A stretch of DNA of 64,000 nt from Flavimobilis rhizosphaerae (GCF_014852685.1 NZ_JACZDF010000004.1:124001-188000), one strand, 5' to 3'; counted from the stretch's first letter, positions 44,999-54,201 are shown. The notes: generated by a model from the sequence alone, not told the origin. Made by a program: numbers and translations.

Positions 44999-45988
44999 AT
45001 GCCGAACATCACGCCGCACCCCGACGAGCACACGACGCTGCGGACGACGAAGCTTGCCGTCGTCGGTGCTGGAGCGGTCGGCTCCACGCTCGCCTACGCG
45101 GCGCTCATGCGTGGTGCCGCCCGCACGGTCGCGCTCATGGACATCAACGCCGCCAAGGTCGAGGCCGAGGTGCTCGACCTCTCGCACGGCGTGCAGTTCG
45201 TACCTGAGGCCCAGGTCATCGGCTCGGACGACGTGTCGGTGTGTGCGGACGCCGACGTCGTCGTCGTCACTGCGGGCGCCAAGCAGAAGCCGGGTCAGAC
45301 CCGCACGGAGCTCGCGGGCGCGACGATCGACCTCATGAAGAAGATCCTGCCGGGGCTCGTCGAGGCCGCCCCGAACGCGGTCTACATCATGGTGACGAAC
45401 CCGGTCGACGTCGTCACGTACGCGTCGCTGAAGATCTCGGGGCTTCCGCCGAGCCAGATGTTCGGCTCCGGAACCGTGCTCGACACGTCACGGCTGCGCT
45501 TCCTGATCGCGCAGCACTGCGGCGTCGCGGTCCGTAACGTCCACGCCTACATCGCAGGGGAGCACGGCGACACGGAGATCCCGCTGTGGGATTCTGCGAC
45601 GATCGGAGGCGTGCCGCTCCTCGAGTGGAACCGCCAGTCCGAGCACCACGGCCCGCTCAACGACGGAGACCGGGCCCGCATCGCGGACGAGGTCGTCAAC
45701 TCGGCGTACAAGATCATCGAGGGCAAGGGCGCGACGAACTACGCGGTCGGGCTCGCGGGGACCCGCATCATCGAGGCGATCCTCACGAACGAGCACTCTG
45801 TCCTGCCGGTCTCGTCCCTCCTGACGGACTACTACGGGATCTCGGACGTGTGCCTGTCGGTCCCGTCGATCGTCGGGCGTCGTGGCGTCTACGAGCAACT
45901 GCAGGTACCACTGTCGGACGCCGAGTACGACGGTCTCAAGGCGTCCGCCGACCACCTGCGGGCGGTCGCCCGGGAGTTCGGCTTCTGA
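44999..45988 (+). CDS. ldh: L-lactate dehydrogenase
   Basis: A 329-residue NAD-dependent LDH: Rossmann glycines VGAGAVGS (22-29), the substrate arginine region, MVTNPVDVVTYASLKISGL, and the catalytic histidine at about 189 in GEHGDTEIPLWD. It interconverts pyruvate and lactate, which fits a facultatively anaerobic member of the group. GGAGG precedes ATG 44999; a -10-like TAGGCT lies at 44940-44945. Confidence 0.96.
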   Translation: MPNITPHPDEHTTLRTTKLAVVGAGAVGSTLAYAALMRGAARTVALMDINAAKVEAEVLDLSHGVQFVPEAQVIGSDDVSVCADADVVVVTAGAKQKPGQTRTELAGATIDLMKKILPGLVEAAPNAVYIMVTNPVDVVTYASLKISGLPPSQMFGSGTVLDTSRLRFLIAQHCGVAVRNVHAYIAGEHGDTEIPLWDSATIGGVPLLEWNRQSEHHGPLNDGDRARIADEVVNSAYKIIEGKGATNYAVGLAGTRIIEAILTNEHSVLPVSSLLTDYYGISDVCLSVPSIVGRRGVYEQLQVPLSDAEYDGLKASADHLRAVAREFGF

Positions 45989-46000
45989 GAACGGACGCAG

Positions 46001-46038
46001 CATGATGAAGGCCCCTCCACGGAGGGGCCTTCGTCATG
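46001..46038. terminator. Bidirectional terminator between ldh and lexA
   Basis: A near-perfect 18-pair hairpin (46001-46018 with 46021-46038; only 46006/46033 is a T-G pair), 12 bases after the ldh stop and 50 before the lexA stop. Confidence 0.92.
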
Positions 46039-46088
46039 TCGCCACGATGCCGCGAACGCGAGGTCCGGCAGGTGGTGCGCGTCCCGCG

Positions 46089-46823
46089 TCAGAGCGAACG
46101 GAGCACGGAGACGACGCGCCCGAGGATCTGGGCGTCGTCGCCGGGGATGGGGGCGTACGCAGAGTTCTGGGGGAGCAGCCAGACGTGCCCCGAGGTGCGC
46201 TTGAACGTCTTCACCGTGGCCTCGCCGTCGATCATCGCCGCGACGATCTCGCCGTTCTCGGCGACCGGCTGGCGGCGCACGACGACCCAGTCGCCGTCGC
46301 AGATCGCAGCGTCGACCATCGAGTCGCCCTGGACCTTGAGCATGAAGAGGTCGCCGTCGCCGACGAGCTGCCGGGGGAGCGGGAAGACGTCCTCGACAAC
46401 CTGCTCGGCGAGGATCGGTCCGCCCGCGGCGATCCGCCCGACGAGGGGGACGTACGACGGTGCGGGCCGGGAGTCGTCCTCGGCGGCGGAGTCGTGGGCG
46501 ATGCGGGGCTCGGCGCTGGACGCAGGCGTGGACGGGACGGCCGTCGCGACGACGCGGGCATCGTCGGACTGGACGATCTCGAGGGCGCGCGGCCGGTGCG
46601 GGTCGCGACGCACGTAGCCCTTGCGCTCGAGCGCCTCGAGCTGGTGCTTGACGCTCGACGGGCTTGTGAGGCCCACGGACGCCCCGATCTCCCGCATGGT
46701 CGGAGGGTAGCCACGCTCGTCCAGGGACGTGCGGATGCACTCGAGCACGGCGCGCTGACGCCCGGTGAGCGCGCGGCTCGCCGCGGTGGCGGGCGAGATG
46801 GGCCCTGGGGTGGTCTGCGTCAC
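46089..46823 (-). CDS. lexA: SOS repressor LexA
   Basis: A 244-residue repressor-protease. N-terminal winged helix (about 21-85, [19 protein letters not shown]), a variable linker, the Ala133-Gly134 cleavage site in GRIAAGG, and the catalytic Ser168 (GDSM) and Lys205 (ATVKTF). GTG 46823 is chosen because GAGGGAG lies about eight bases before it and the longer frame to 46910 would run over the promoter. Its own promoter carries an SOS box, so it is autoregulated. Confidence 0.97.
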   Translation of the reverse strand: MTQTTPGPISPATAASRALTGRQRAVLECIRTSLDERGYPPTMREIGASVGLTSPSSVKHQLEALERKGYVRRDPHRPRALEIVQSDDARVVATAVPSTPASSAEPRIAHDSAAEDDSRPAPSYVPLVGRIAAGGPILAEQVVEDVFPLPRQLVGDGDLFMLKVQGDSMVDAAICDGDWVVVRRQPVAENGEIVAAMIDGEATVKTFKRTSGHVWLLPQNSAYAPIPGDDAQILGRVVSVLRSL

Positions 46824-46881
46824 GTGATGCTCCCTCGTCCACCCCCGAATGTCGGAGGCTCGTGGTCGGCTGTCTCTCGTC

Positions 46882-46922
46882 AGCCTAGGGGAGGACACGG
46901 ACGGGTTCAAACATTCGTTCGA
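46882..46922 (-). promoter_or_regulatory. lexA promoter with SOS box
   Basis: On the reverse strand: -35 TTGAAC (46905-46910), 17-base spacer, -10 TAGGCT (46882-46887). The SOS box at 46907-46922 (plus strand TCAAACATTCGTTCGA) overlaps the -35. One half-site is imperfect (AAAC for GAAC), which would give weaker repression and a steady LexA level. Confidence 0.82.
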
Positions 46923-46958
46923 TCGTGTCTCGACATCCTGCGCCGGCCCTGCTAGAAA

Positions 46959-46989
46959 TAGAACAGCAGTTCGACGAACAGGCGTTCGA
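46959..46989 (+). promoter_or_regulatory. Two adjacent SOS boxes upstream of the LysM gene
   Basis: Box 1, 46959-46974, core GAAC-AGCA-GTTC (46961-46972). Box 2, 46974-46989, core GAAC-AGGC-GTTC (46976-46987). Both cores are perfect and the centres are 15 bases apart, so two LexA dimers could bind almost side by side, 32 bases before the start codon. Confidence 0.88.
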
Positions 46990-47020
46990 GCATCGGCTCG
47001 ACCGACGAAGGAGCATCGAG

Positions 47021-47389
47021 ATGAGCACCATGAGCCTGGCAGCCTCGCCCCGCACGGCCCGTGTCGCGCCGGCGGGTGCTGAGCTCGCTCCGCTGCGCCT
47101 CACCCGGCGCGGCCGGATGGTCGTCGCAGTCCTCGTCGCCCTGGTTCTCGGCGGCGTCGCGCTCCTCTTCGCCAACGGTGCGACCGCGGATGTTCCCGAA
47201 GGTGCGCGCGCTGTGACGGTGCGGACCGTCGGCGCGGGCGAGTCGCTCTGGGCGATCGCTTCCTCCGTGACGGCTCCGGGCGCGGACGTCCGTGACGCGC
47301 TGCGGGAGATTGCCGATCTCAACGGGCTCACCGGTCCGACGCTCGCGGCGGGTCAGCAGCTGGTCGTCCCCGTGCTGGCGGCGGGCTGA
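47021..47389 (+). CDS. SOS-controlled LysM membrane protein (likely division inhibitor)
   Basis: A 122-residue protein with a cytoplasmic tail of about 30 residues, one membrane span (32-51), and an extracellular LysM domain (about 67-117, [11 protein letters not shown] to [10 protein letters not shown]). Location divergent from lexA, the two SOS boxes and the TM-plus-LysM layout match B. subtilis YneA and M. tuberculosis Rv2719c, which halt division during DNA damage; sequence similarity itself is low, so the role is inferred. AAGGAG lies nine bases before ATG 47021. Confidence 0.85.
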   Translation: MSTMSLAASPRTARVAPAGAELAPLRLTRRGRMVVAVLVALVLGGVALLFANGATADVPEGARAVTVRTVGAGESLWAIASSVTAPGADVRDALREIADLNGLTGPTLAAGQQLVVPVLAAG

Positions 47390-47485
47390 GCCTGCATATC
47401 TGGTCGTGGCTTGCCTCGGCGGATGCTGCGAGCTGCCGTTGCCGTTCTGGGTCGGCGCATGGCGTGCCGCAGTGGGCGCGCCGCC

Positions 47486-47514
47486 TTGCACAGCCCCGGG
47501 TGTGGGCCTAGTGT
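47486..47514 (+). promoter_or_regulatory. nrdR promoter
   Basis: -35 TTGCAC (47486-47491), 17-base spacer, -10 TAGTGT (47509-47514), giving a leader of about 30 bases before ATG 47553. No NrdR box was recognised. Confidence 0.6.
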
Positions 47515-47552
47515 CGCGGTGCCAGCCGATGTGACATCCCGTGAGGACGCTG

Positions 47553-48059
47553 ATGCACTGCCCGTTCTGCCGGAACCCGGACTCCCGAGTCGTCGACTCG
47601 CGGACCTCGGACGACGGTCTCTCGATCAAGCGTCGCCGCCAGTGCCCCGAGTGCGGGCGGCGGTTCTCGACCGTCGAGACGTCGAGCCTCACCGTCGTCA
47701 AGCGGTCCGGCGCGACCGAGCCGTTCTCGCGTGACAAGGTCGCCGCGGGTGTTCGTAAGGCCTGCCAGGGTCGTCCCGTGAGCGACGACGACCTCGCTCT
47801 GCTCTCGCAGCGTGTCGAGGAGTCGATCCGTGGTGCCGGCAGCGCCGAGATCGACGCCAACGAGATCGGTCTCGCGATCCTCGGGCCGCTGCGCGAGCTT
47901 GACGAGGTCGCATACCTCCGGTTCGCAAGCGTGTACCAGGACTTCGGCTCGCTCGAAGACTTCGAGGCTGCGATCACCGCGTTGCGTGCCGACCGGGAGG
48001 ACGCTGCGCGCACTGACCTGGTTGACGGGTCGTCGGTGTCGGCACTTTCCGCGGACTGA
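47553..48059 (+). CDS. nrdR: Transcriptional repressor NrdR
   Basis: A 168-residue zinc-finger/ATP-cone repressor of ribonucleotide reductase genes. Zinc cysteines are C3, C6, C31 and C34 (CPFC, CPEC); the ATP cone covers about 46-136 ([27 protein letters not shown]). ATG 47553 gives the canonical MHCPFC start; GTG 47541 is in frame but its GTGAGG reads better as the ribosome site. No nrd gene lies in the window. Confidence 0.96.
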   Translation: MHCPFCRNPDSRVVDSRTSDDGLSIKRRRQCPECGRRFSTVETSSLTVVKRSGATEPFSRDKVAAGVRKACQGRPVSDDDLALLSQRVEESIRGAGSAEIDANEIGLAILGPLRELDEVAYLRFASVYQDFGSLEDFEAAITALRADREDAARTDLVDGSSVSALSAD

Positions 48060-48241
48060 CGCGGGGGCAGGCTGACGCCGCACGGACCGCACTGAGGCGG
48101 ACCGAACTGACGCCGTGAGTCCTGACGGGGTGCGTCTGCATGCCGTCACGTCACGCGACGGCGCACAAAGGGGTTGTCGCTCAGGACGCGGAAGAGAGAA
48201 GGTGGAGTGCCGCACCCGCGGCACCTGACGAGGAGGCGCCC

Positions 48242-48418
48242 ATGGCTGACCACGACGATCGTTCCGTCCCCGAGGACGTCAAGGAGAAGTTCCGCGCGGC
48301 CCTTGCCGCGAAGAAGGGCAACGCGCGCTCTGCCGAGGGGGCCGCGAACACCGGTTCCGTCCACGGGTCCGAGACCTCGGGCAGCACGCAGCGCACCTTC
48401 CGCCGCAAGTCGGGCTGA
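48242..48418 (+). CDS. DUF5302 family small protein
   Basis: A 58-residue hydrophilic protein with EDVKEKFRAALAAKKG near the N-terminus and the family ending RTFRRKSG. It is widespread in actinobacteria and its function is unknown. GAGGAGG precedes ATG 48242. Strong terminator follows. Confidence 0.88.
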   Translation: MADHDDRSVPEDVKEKFRAALAAKKGNARSAEGAANTGSVHGSETSGSTQRTFRRKSG

Positions 48419-48492
48419 GTCTCCCGGCACTGCTTGCGTGGCGGGGTTCCGCTCGACCGCCCCGCAGGAGCGGCCGCACGGGCCCGCCACCC

Positions 48493-48540
48493 ACACACCA
48501 CCGGACCCGCGCCCCAGGGGGCGCGGGTCCGGTGGTGTGT
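48493..48540. terminator. Large bidirectional terminator between DUF5302 gene and serA
   Basis: A perfect 23-bp inverted repeat (48493-48515 with 48518-48540) with only two bases between arms; the innermost pairs must open to form the loop. It lies between convergent genes and ends 34 bases from the serA stop. Confidence 0.92.
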
Positions 48541-48574
48541 GACGCACGTGCGCCGTTGGGCCCCGGCGCAGGGA

Positions 48575-49771
48575 CTAGTCGAGGACGCGGAGCCTCACGG
48601 TCGCCTCGAGCTGCGCGAGCTCGGCGACGGCGTCTGCGGAGACGTCCGAGCCTGCGTCGGTGACGACATAGCCGATGTCACCGCGCGTGCCGAGCAGCTG
48701 GCCCTCGATGTTGACATCGTGCGCCGCGAGGATCTGGTTGACCTTCGCGAGGACGCCGGGAACGTTGCGGTGGAGGTACGCGATACGGCTCGCGCCCGTG
48801 TACTCGAGCGCGAGGTTCGGCAGGTTGACGGAGAGCGTCGTGGAACCTGTCGTGAGGTAGTCGCGGATCTTCGTCGCGACGAACTGGCCGATCGCCTCCT
48901 GGGCCTCCTCCGTCGAGCCACCCGTGTGCGGGGTGAGGATGACGTTGGGCAGGCCCTGGAGCTCGGACACGAACGGGTCGCCCTTGCGCTTGGGCTCGTG
49001 AGGGAAGACGTCGACCGCAGCGCCGACGATCCGACCTGCGTTGATCTCGTCGCGGAGAGCCGCGTAGTCGGGGACGAAGCCGCGCGAGAGGTTGAGGAAG
49101 ATCGACCCCTGCTTCATCCGGGAGAAGTGCTCCGCCGTGAACATGCCGGCGTTGCCCGCGCGGCCGTCGACGTGGAGCGTGACGATGTCGGACACCTCGA
49201 GGAGCTCCTCGAGCGAGGCCATACGCCGCGCGTTGCCGAGTGCGAGCTTCTCGGCGGAGTCGTAGAAGACGACCGACATGCCGAGGTTCTCTGCGAGCAC
49301 GGAGAGCTGGGTGCCGATGTTGCCGTACCCGATGATGCCGAGGGTGCGGCCGCGGACCTCGTGGGCCCCCGACGCCGACTTGTTCCAGACGCCCGCGTGC
49401 ATCTCGTCGTTGAAGACGGTGAGGCGCCGCGTGAGGGCGATGATGTCGGCGATCGCGATCTCGACGACCGAGCGCGTGTTCGAGAACGGCGCGTTGAAGG
49501 TCGCGATGCCGCGCGTCGCGGCTCCGGCGAGGTCGATCTGGTTCGTCCCGATGCAGAACGCGCCGATGACACTGAGCTGCGGCGCGTGCTCGAGCACGCG
49601 CGGCGTCACCGTGGTCTTCGAGCGGATGCCGAGGATGTCGACGCCGTCGAGGGCTGCGATGAGGTCGTCCTCGTCGAGGGCGCCGGTGCGGTTGACGACC
49701 TCGATGCCATGGGACGTGAGGATCTGGGTCGCGAGCGGATGGAGGTTCTCGAGGAGAAGGGCGGTAGGCAC
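48575..49771 (-). CDS. serA: D-3-phosphoglycerate dehydrogenase
   Basis: A 398-residue enzyme starting serine synthesis, of the E. coli length class (no intervening ASB domain). IGAFCIGTNQIDL, the NAD loop IIGYGNIGTQLSVLAE, the catalytic Arg in LSRGFV, and the His in LTPHTGGSTEEAQ are present; a C-terminal ACT domain (about 325-398) should bind serine as inhibitor. GTG 49771 is six bases after GATACT (reverse strand, 49778-49783), a leaderless arrangement that rules against the longer frame. Confidence 0.96.
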   Translation of the reverse strand: MPTALLLENLHPLATQILTSHGIEVVNRTGALDEDDLIAALDGVDILGIRSKTTVTPRVLEHAPQLSVIGAFCIGTNQIDLAGAATRGIATFNAPFSNTRSVVEIAIADIIALTRRLTVFNDEMHAGVWNKSASGAHEVRGRTLGIIGYGNIGTQLSVLAENLGMSVVFYDSAEKLALGNARRMASLEELLEVSDIVTLHVDGRAGNAGMFTAEHFSRMKQGSIFLNLSRGFVPDYAALRDEINAGRIVGAAVDVFPHEPKRKGDPFVSELQGLPNVILTPHTGGSTEEAQEAIGQFVATKIRDYLTTGSTTLSVNLPNLALEYTGASRIAYLHRNVPGVLAKVNQILAAHDVNIEGQLLGTRGDIGYVVTDAGSDVSADAVAELAQLEATVRLRVLD

Positions 49772-49837
49772 GGGGCCAGTATCGACCGGTCCGCGGGTCG
49801 GACCAAACGCAGTCCGCACGATGGACCCGTCGGTCCG

Positions 49838-52078
49838 TCAGGGCGCGGCGACGGCCTCGGCGATGCGAGCGGGAAGGTCGTGCGAGTGCACGAGGTGCAG
49901 CCGCTGCGTCGGCCGCGTCATCGCGACGTAGAGGTCGGACGGGGCGAGCTCGTCGGGCTCGACGAGCACGACGACGTCGTACTCGAGACCCTTGACCGTC
50001 CGCGGGTCGACGACGGAGACCGGGGCGTCGAGCTCGTCGTCACCGCGCACGGCCCGCAGCGAGGCGTCGGGGAGGACGTCCCGCAACGCGGCGCGGAGCG
50101 ACGCCGTCCGGCGTGGCTCGGCGACGACGGCGATACGGCCGACGCCGTCGGCCGTGGTGCCGGATCGGACCTCGGTCGCGACGACGCGCGCCGCCTCGCG
50201 CGCGACGTCCCTCGACCAGTGGACGTGGAGCGCGTCGTCGACCTCGCGGGCCGACGTCATCGGAGAGACCGGGAGGTCCGCGGCGAGGGCGGCGGAACGG
50301 GCCGCGTCAGCGACCACCGCGGGCGTCCGGTAGTTGACGGTGAGCTCCTCGAGGCGCCAGGCACCACGCAGGGGAGCATCGAGCATCGTGCGCCACGACC
50401 GCGCGCCGCCCGCGGCCGACGTCTGCGCGACGTCGCCGACGATCGTCAGGGAGCGGGTCGGGACGCGTCTCAGGAGCGAGCGCCACGCCATGGCGGTGAG
50501 CTCCTGCGCCTCGTCGACGACGACGTGACCGTACGTCCACGTCCGGTCGGCCGCGGCGCGCTCCGCGGTCGTGAGCGACGTGCCGCCCGCGGCGAAACGG
50601 TCCGCAAGGACCTCGGCGGAGACGAGAGCTCCGGCACCCGTGCCCTTGAGGACCTCCTGCGCGTACTCGAGGTCCCGGGCCCGTGCGGCGGCGTCGGCCT
50701 TCGCCTGGGCGCGCTCCGCCTGGTCGTCCTCGCCGAGCAGCTCGGCGGCCTCGTCGAGCAGCGGGATGTCCGAGACGGTCCATGGGGAGCCCGGCTCGCG
50801 CGCGAGCGCGGCGCGCTGCGCGTCGGAGAGGTGCGGCGCGGCCTCGGCGAGCCGGTGCGGCTTCGCCCACAGGTCCTCGACGAGCCGCTGCGGGGTGAGG
50901 GGGAACCAGGCGAGGTTGAGCGTCACCCGCACGTCACGGTGCGCGCGCAGGTCGTCAAGGACCATGCGGCGGTCCTCCTGCTCGAGCTCGACGCCCGTCG
51001 CACGCCCGTACTGCGTCGCGAGCCGCGAGAGCATCTCCTTGACGAACGTCACGCGCGCGACGTTGTGCGGCTTGTTCGTGCGACGGGCGCGGGCGGCAGC
51101 CTCCCGCACGTCGTCGCGACGGAGGACGAGGTCAACGCCCTCGAGCCGGAACGGGACGTCGTGCTCGGGGATGCGTTGCCGGGCGCGAACGGCACGCGCG
51201 ACGACGCGTGCCATCGACGCGTCGCCCTTGAGCCGGGCCGCGAGGTCCGTCGGTTCCTCGGCGCGCGCCGAGACCCCCGGCAGGAGGTCTCCCATGGTGG
51301 TCGCGACGACCCCCGTCTCGCCGAGCGACGGCAGCACCTGGTCGATGTACCGCAGGAACGCCGAGGACGGGCCCACGAGGAGGACGCCCGAGCGCTCGAG
51401 GACCCGGCGGTGCGCGTAGAGGAGGTAGGCGGCGCGGTGCAGCGCGACCGCGGTCTTGCCCGTTCCCGGGCCACCCTGGACGACGAGCGCGCCCGCGAGG
51501 TCCGAGCGGATGATGCGGTCCTGCTCGGCCTGGATCGTCGCGACGATGTCGTTCATGCGCCCCGTGCGCTGCGCAGCCATCGCGGCGAAGAGTGCTCCCT
51601 CGCCCGAGAGGTGGACCTGCTCGTCGCCGAGCGCGTCGAGGTCGAGAACCTCGTCCTCGAGCGAGACGACCTGCCGGGCGCGCGTCACGAGGTGACGGCG
51701 GCGCAGCACCCCGTCGGGGTGGACGGCGGTCGCGCGGTAGAACGCCTGGGCCGCAGGTGCCCGCCAGTCCGTGAGGATCGAGCTGTGCTCGTCGTCGGTG
51801 AGCCCGATGCGGCCGATGTGGCGGACCTCGCCGTCGGTAAGGTCGAGGCGGCCGAAGCACAGGCGGTCCTCGACGGCCTCGAGCTGGGCGATGCGGTCCT
51901 CGTAGAGCGTCGCGAAGGCGTCGCGCTCCGACCTGTTCTGCGGCGAGCCCGACGGTCCCGAGCGGCGGACCTTCGCGAGTCGGCCGCGGGTCTGCGCCCG
52001 CAAGGCGTCGAGCCGGGCGTACAACCGGTCGACGACCTCCTGCTCGGAGAGGATCTCGGACGAACGGGACGCTGACAC
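49838..52078 (-). CDS. HelD-like superfamily 1 helicase (RNA polymerase recycling factor)
   Basis: A 746-residue UvrD-like ATPase with an N-terminal coiled coil (about 10-90), Walker A QGGPGTGKT, motif II VVDEAQELT, Q-rich motif III GDVAQ and the late YVAMTRPTQRL. The layout matches actinobacterial HelD, which removes stalled RNA polymerase from DNA and, in some species (HelR), protects against rifamycins. No rifamycin-responsive palindrome was recognised upstream. GTG 52078 has AGGAGG before it; -10 CATAAT on the reverse strand at 52128-52133. Divergent from the PAC2 gene. Confidence 0.9.
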   Translation of the reverse strand: MSASRSSEILSEQEVVDRLYARLDALRAQTRGRLAKVRRSGPSGSPQNRSERDAFATLYEDRIAQLEAVEDRLCFGRLDLTDGEVRHIGRIGLTDDEHSSILTDWRAPAAQAFYRATAVHPDGVLRRRHLVTRARQVVSLEDEVLDLDALGDEQVHLSGEGALFAAMAAQRTGRMNDIVATIQAEQDRIIRSDLAGALVVQGGPGTGKTAVALHRAAYLLYAHRRVLERSGVLLVGPSSAFLRYIDQVLPSLGETGVVATTMGDLLPGVSARAEEPTDLAARLKGDASMARVVARAVRARQRIPEHDVPFRLEGVDLVLRRDDVREAAARARRTNKPHNVARVTFVKEMLSRLATQYGRATGVELEQEDRRMVLDDLRAHRDVRVTLNLAWFPLTPQRLVEDLWAKPHRLAEAAPHLSDAQRAALAREPGSPWTVSDIPLLDEAAELLGEDDQAERAQAKADAAARARDLEYAQEVLKGTGAGALVSAEVLADRFAAGGTSLTTAERAAADRTWTYGHVVVDEAQELTAMAWRSLLRRVPTRSLTIVGDVAQTSAAGGARSWRTMLDAPLRGAWRLEELTVNYRTPAVVADAARSAALAADLPVSPMTSAREVDDALHVHWSRDVAREAARVVATEVRSGTTADGVGRIAVVAEPRRTASLRAALRDVLPDASLRAVRGDDELDAPVSVVDPRTVKGLEYDVVVLVEPDELAPSDLYVAMTRPTQRLHLVHSHDLPARIAEAVAAP

Positions 52079-52257
52079 CGGGCCTCCTGGGTCTGGGACG
52101 GCGCGACCTGCGCGCACGTGGCCATCCATTATGGTCCCTCGCGGGAGTCCCGGGTCCCGGCAGGTGGCCGCACGGCACGGACGGGAATGCTCGGAGCGCG
52201 ACGTGCGTTGTCACGCGTGAGGCCCTGGACGGGGCCCGGACGGACGAAGGAGGACCG

Positions 52258-53205
52258 GTGCTCGACCCGACGGACCTGTACGAGATCGACGAGAGCGTCG
52301 CGGCGCGTCTCGGTGCGCACGAGGGCGGCACCGGGCCGGTCCTTCTGCACGCGCTCGAAGGCTTCGTCGACGCGGGCCGGACCGCCGAGCTCGTCTCGGA
52401 CCACCTCGTCGACGCGTTCGAGACGGAGCGGCTCGTGACCTTCGACGCAGACGAGCTCCACGACTACCGGGGGCGACGCCCGCTCATGGACTACGACGAG
52501 GACCGCTGGACGTCGTACGCGGCGCCGCGGCTCGTCGTCGACGTCGCACGTGACGCCGAGGGGACGGCCTTCCTCGTCCTCCACGGCTCCGAGCCGGACC
52601 TGCGCTGGGAGCGTGTCGCGACGGGGCTGCAGCAGGTCGTCGACCGTTTTGGCGTCTCGCTCGTCGTCGGTGTCCAGGGCATCCCCATGGCGACGCCTCA
52701 CACGCGTCCGGTGGGCGCGAGCGTGAGCGCGACCCGCCCGGAGCTCGCGGGCGTCCAGCCGCGGATCTTCGGCAAGGTCCGGGTTCCGGCGAGCTTCGGT
52801 GCGATGTTCGAGCGTCGGCTGGGGGAGTCCGGGCACGACGCTGTCGGCCTGACGATGCACGTGCCGCACTACCTCGCGCAGGGGCACTTCGCGCCCGCGG
52901 CGCTCGAGGCTGTCCGCCGGGTCGAGCACGTCACGGGGCTCTCGCTGCGGGCGCACGACCTCGAGGAGGCCGCGCACGAGGCTGCCGAGGAGATCGCGGA
53001 GCGTGCGTCGGGGTCGGACGAGGTGCGTGAGGTCGTCGCCGACCTCGAGCGGCGCTACGACGCGTTCGTCGCGGCGAACGGCGGCACGAACCTGCTCGCC
53101 GAGCCTGTCGCGATCCCGTCGGCGGACGAGATCGGGGCGGCGTTCGAGGAGTTCCTCGCGGCGCAGGACACGCCCGATGACGGGCAGCGGCCCGGCGAGG
53201 GCTGA
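52258..53205 (+). CDS. PAC2 family protein
   Basis: A 315-residue protein with the PAC2 fold seen in archaeal/eukaryotic proteasome assembly chaperones: LLHALEGFVDAGRTAELVS at the N-terminus, FDADELHDYRGRRP, GVQGIPMATPHTRP and HVPHYLA. In actinobacteria these proteins are conserved but their part in proteasome assembly is unproven. A C-terminal helical acidic tail follows. AAGGAGG precedes GTG 52258. Confidence 0.9.
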   Translation: MLDPTDLYEIDESVAARLGAHEGGTGPVLLHALEGFVDAGRTAELVSDHLVDAFETERLVTFDADELHDYRGRRPLMDYDEDRWTSYAAPRLVVDVARDAEGTAFLVLHGSEPDLRWERVATGLQQVVDRFGVSLVVGVQGIPMATPHTRPVGASVSATRPELAGVQPRIFGKVRVPASFGAMFERRLGESGHDAVGLTMHVPHYLAQGHFAPAALEAVRRVEHVTGLSLRAHDLEEAAHEAAEEIAERASGSDEVREVVADLERRYDAFVAANGGTNLLAEPVAIPSADEIGAAFEEFLAAQDTPDDGQRPGEG

Positions 53206-53226
53206 CCTCGCAGGACCGTCGGCCGG

Positions 53227-54201
53227 TCAGACGTCGCCCGGCTCCTCCACGTGAGGCTCGGCGAGCGCGGGCTCGCTCGTGACGGGCTCGTCCGCGCCTG
53301 GCGCGGCGCACCGCGCGGGGTCCTCACGGGGTGCCGCCCCGGCCGCGAAGCGGGTGAGCGCGTCCCCGTCGACGAGGGATGCGGGGACGGCGAGCCGCCG
53401 AAGCGCGCGCTCGACGTGCGCCCCGCCGAGGTCGGGGCCGGGCGCGCCCGCGCGGACTGCGGCAAGCACGAGGTTGCCGTAGCGGCGTCCCTTGAGGACT
53501 GCGGGCTCGGCGACGAGGGCGACGGAGGCCCAGCGGGCCGGCTCGGGTCCTGCGTCCGGCGCGGAGACGAGCCCCTCGAGAAGGGTGGCGACCTCGGCCC
53601 GGGCGAGGCGCAGCGGCGCGCGGTCGGCGATGTTCGCGAGGTAGAGGCCGCCGGGGCGCAGCACCCTGCACACGTCGTTGGCCCAGCCCGTGGTGGTGAG
53701 GTGTGCGGGCGTCGTGTCGCCGGCGAACGCGTCACGGATGACGACGTCGGCGCTGGCCGGGGCCGACGTCGCGAGGGCGGCTCGTCCGTCCTCCGCGCGC
53801 AGGCGTAGGACGGGTGAGCGTGGCAGGTCGAACCAGGTGCGGACGAGCTCGAGGAGCGTCGGGTCGGGATCGATCGCGACCTGGCGCGACCCGGGCCGCC
53901 GGGCCTCGATCCAGCGGGGCAGGGTGCACCCGGCAGCCCCGACGTGCACGGCGCGCACGGGCCCGGGGGTGACCGCGTCGAGGAGGGCGGCCATGTGCTC
54001 CATGTACTCGAACGCGAGGACGCTCGGGTCCTCGTGGACGTAGGAGCTCGGGACCCCGTTGACGAGCACGGTGACTCCGCGGGGGTCGTCGCGGTCGACG
54101 ATCGCTTCTGCGGTGCCGGTCGTGATCTCGACGGGGCCGTTCGGGAGCGCGAATGTCGGTGGCTCGGTGTTCGATCGACGTCGGGAGGTGCGGCGGGCCA
54201 T
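53227..54201 (-). CDS. Spermidine-synthase-like SAM-binding protein
   Basis: A 324-residue protein with the Rossmann core of the spermidine synthase family: VGAAGCTLPRW for motif I, an acidic residue at the end of strand 2 (AIDPDP), and VVIRDAFAGDTTPAHL in place of the polyamine-binding loop. The substrate residues of true spermidine synthases are not evident, so the usual annotation may be wrong; a small-molecule methyl- or aminopropyl-transferase remains possible. ATG 54201 is seven bases after TACGGT (reverse strand, 54209-54214). It is divergent from the SOS-controlled HEPN-dinB unit. The last 35 residues are Pro/Glu-rich. Confidence 0.8.
   Translation of the reverse strand: MARRTSRRRSNTEPPTFALPNGPVEITTGTAEAIVDRDDPRGVTVLVNGVPSSYVHEDPSVLAFEYMEHMAALLDAVTPGPVRAVHVGAAGCTLPRWIEARRPGSRQVAIDPDPTLLELVRTWFDLPRSPVLRLRAEDGRAALATSAPASADVVIRDAFAGDTTPAHLTTTGWANDVCRVLRPGGLYLANIADRAPLRLARAEVATLLEGLVSAPDAGPEPARWASVALVAEPAVLKGRRYGNLVLAAVRAGAPGPDLGGAHVERALRRLAVPASLVDGDALTRFAAGAAPREDPARCAAPGADEPVTSEPALAEPHVEEPGDV

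Noticed and set aside
47541-47552. GTG 47541 as the start of nrdR
   Set aside because: NrdR begins MHCPFC, and the GTGAGG at this place serves better as the ribosome site of ATG 47553.
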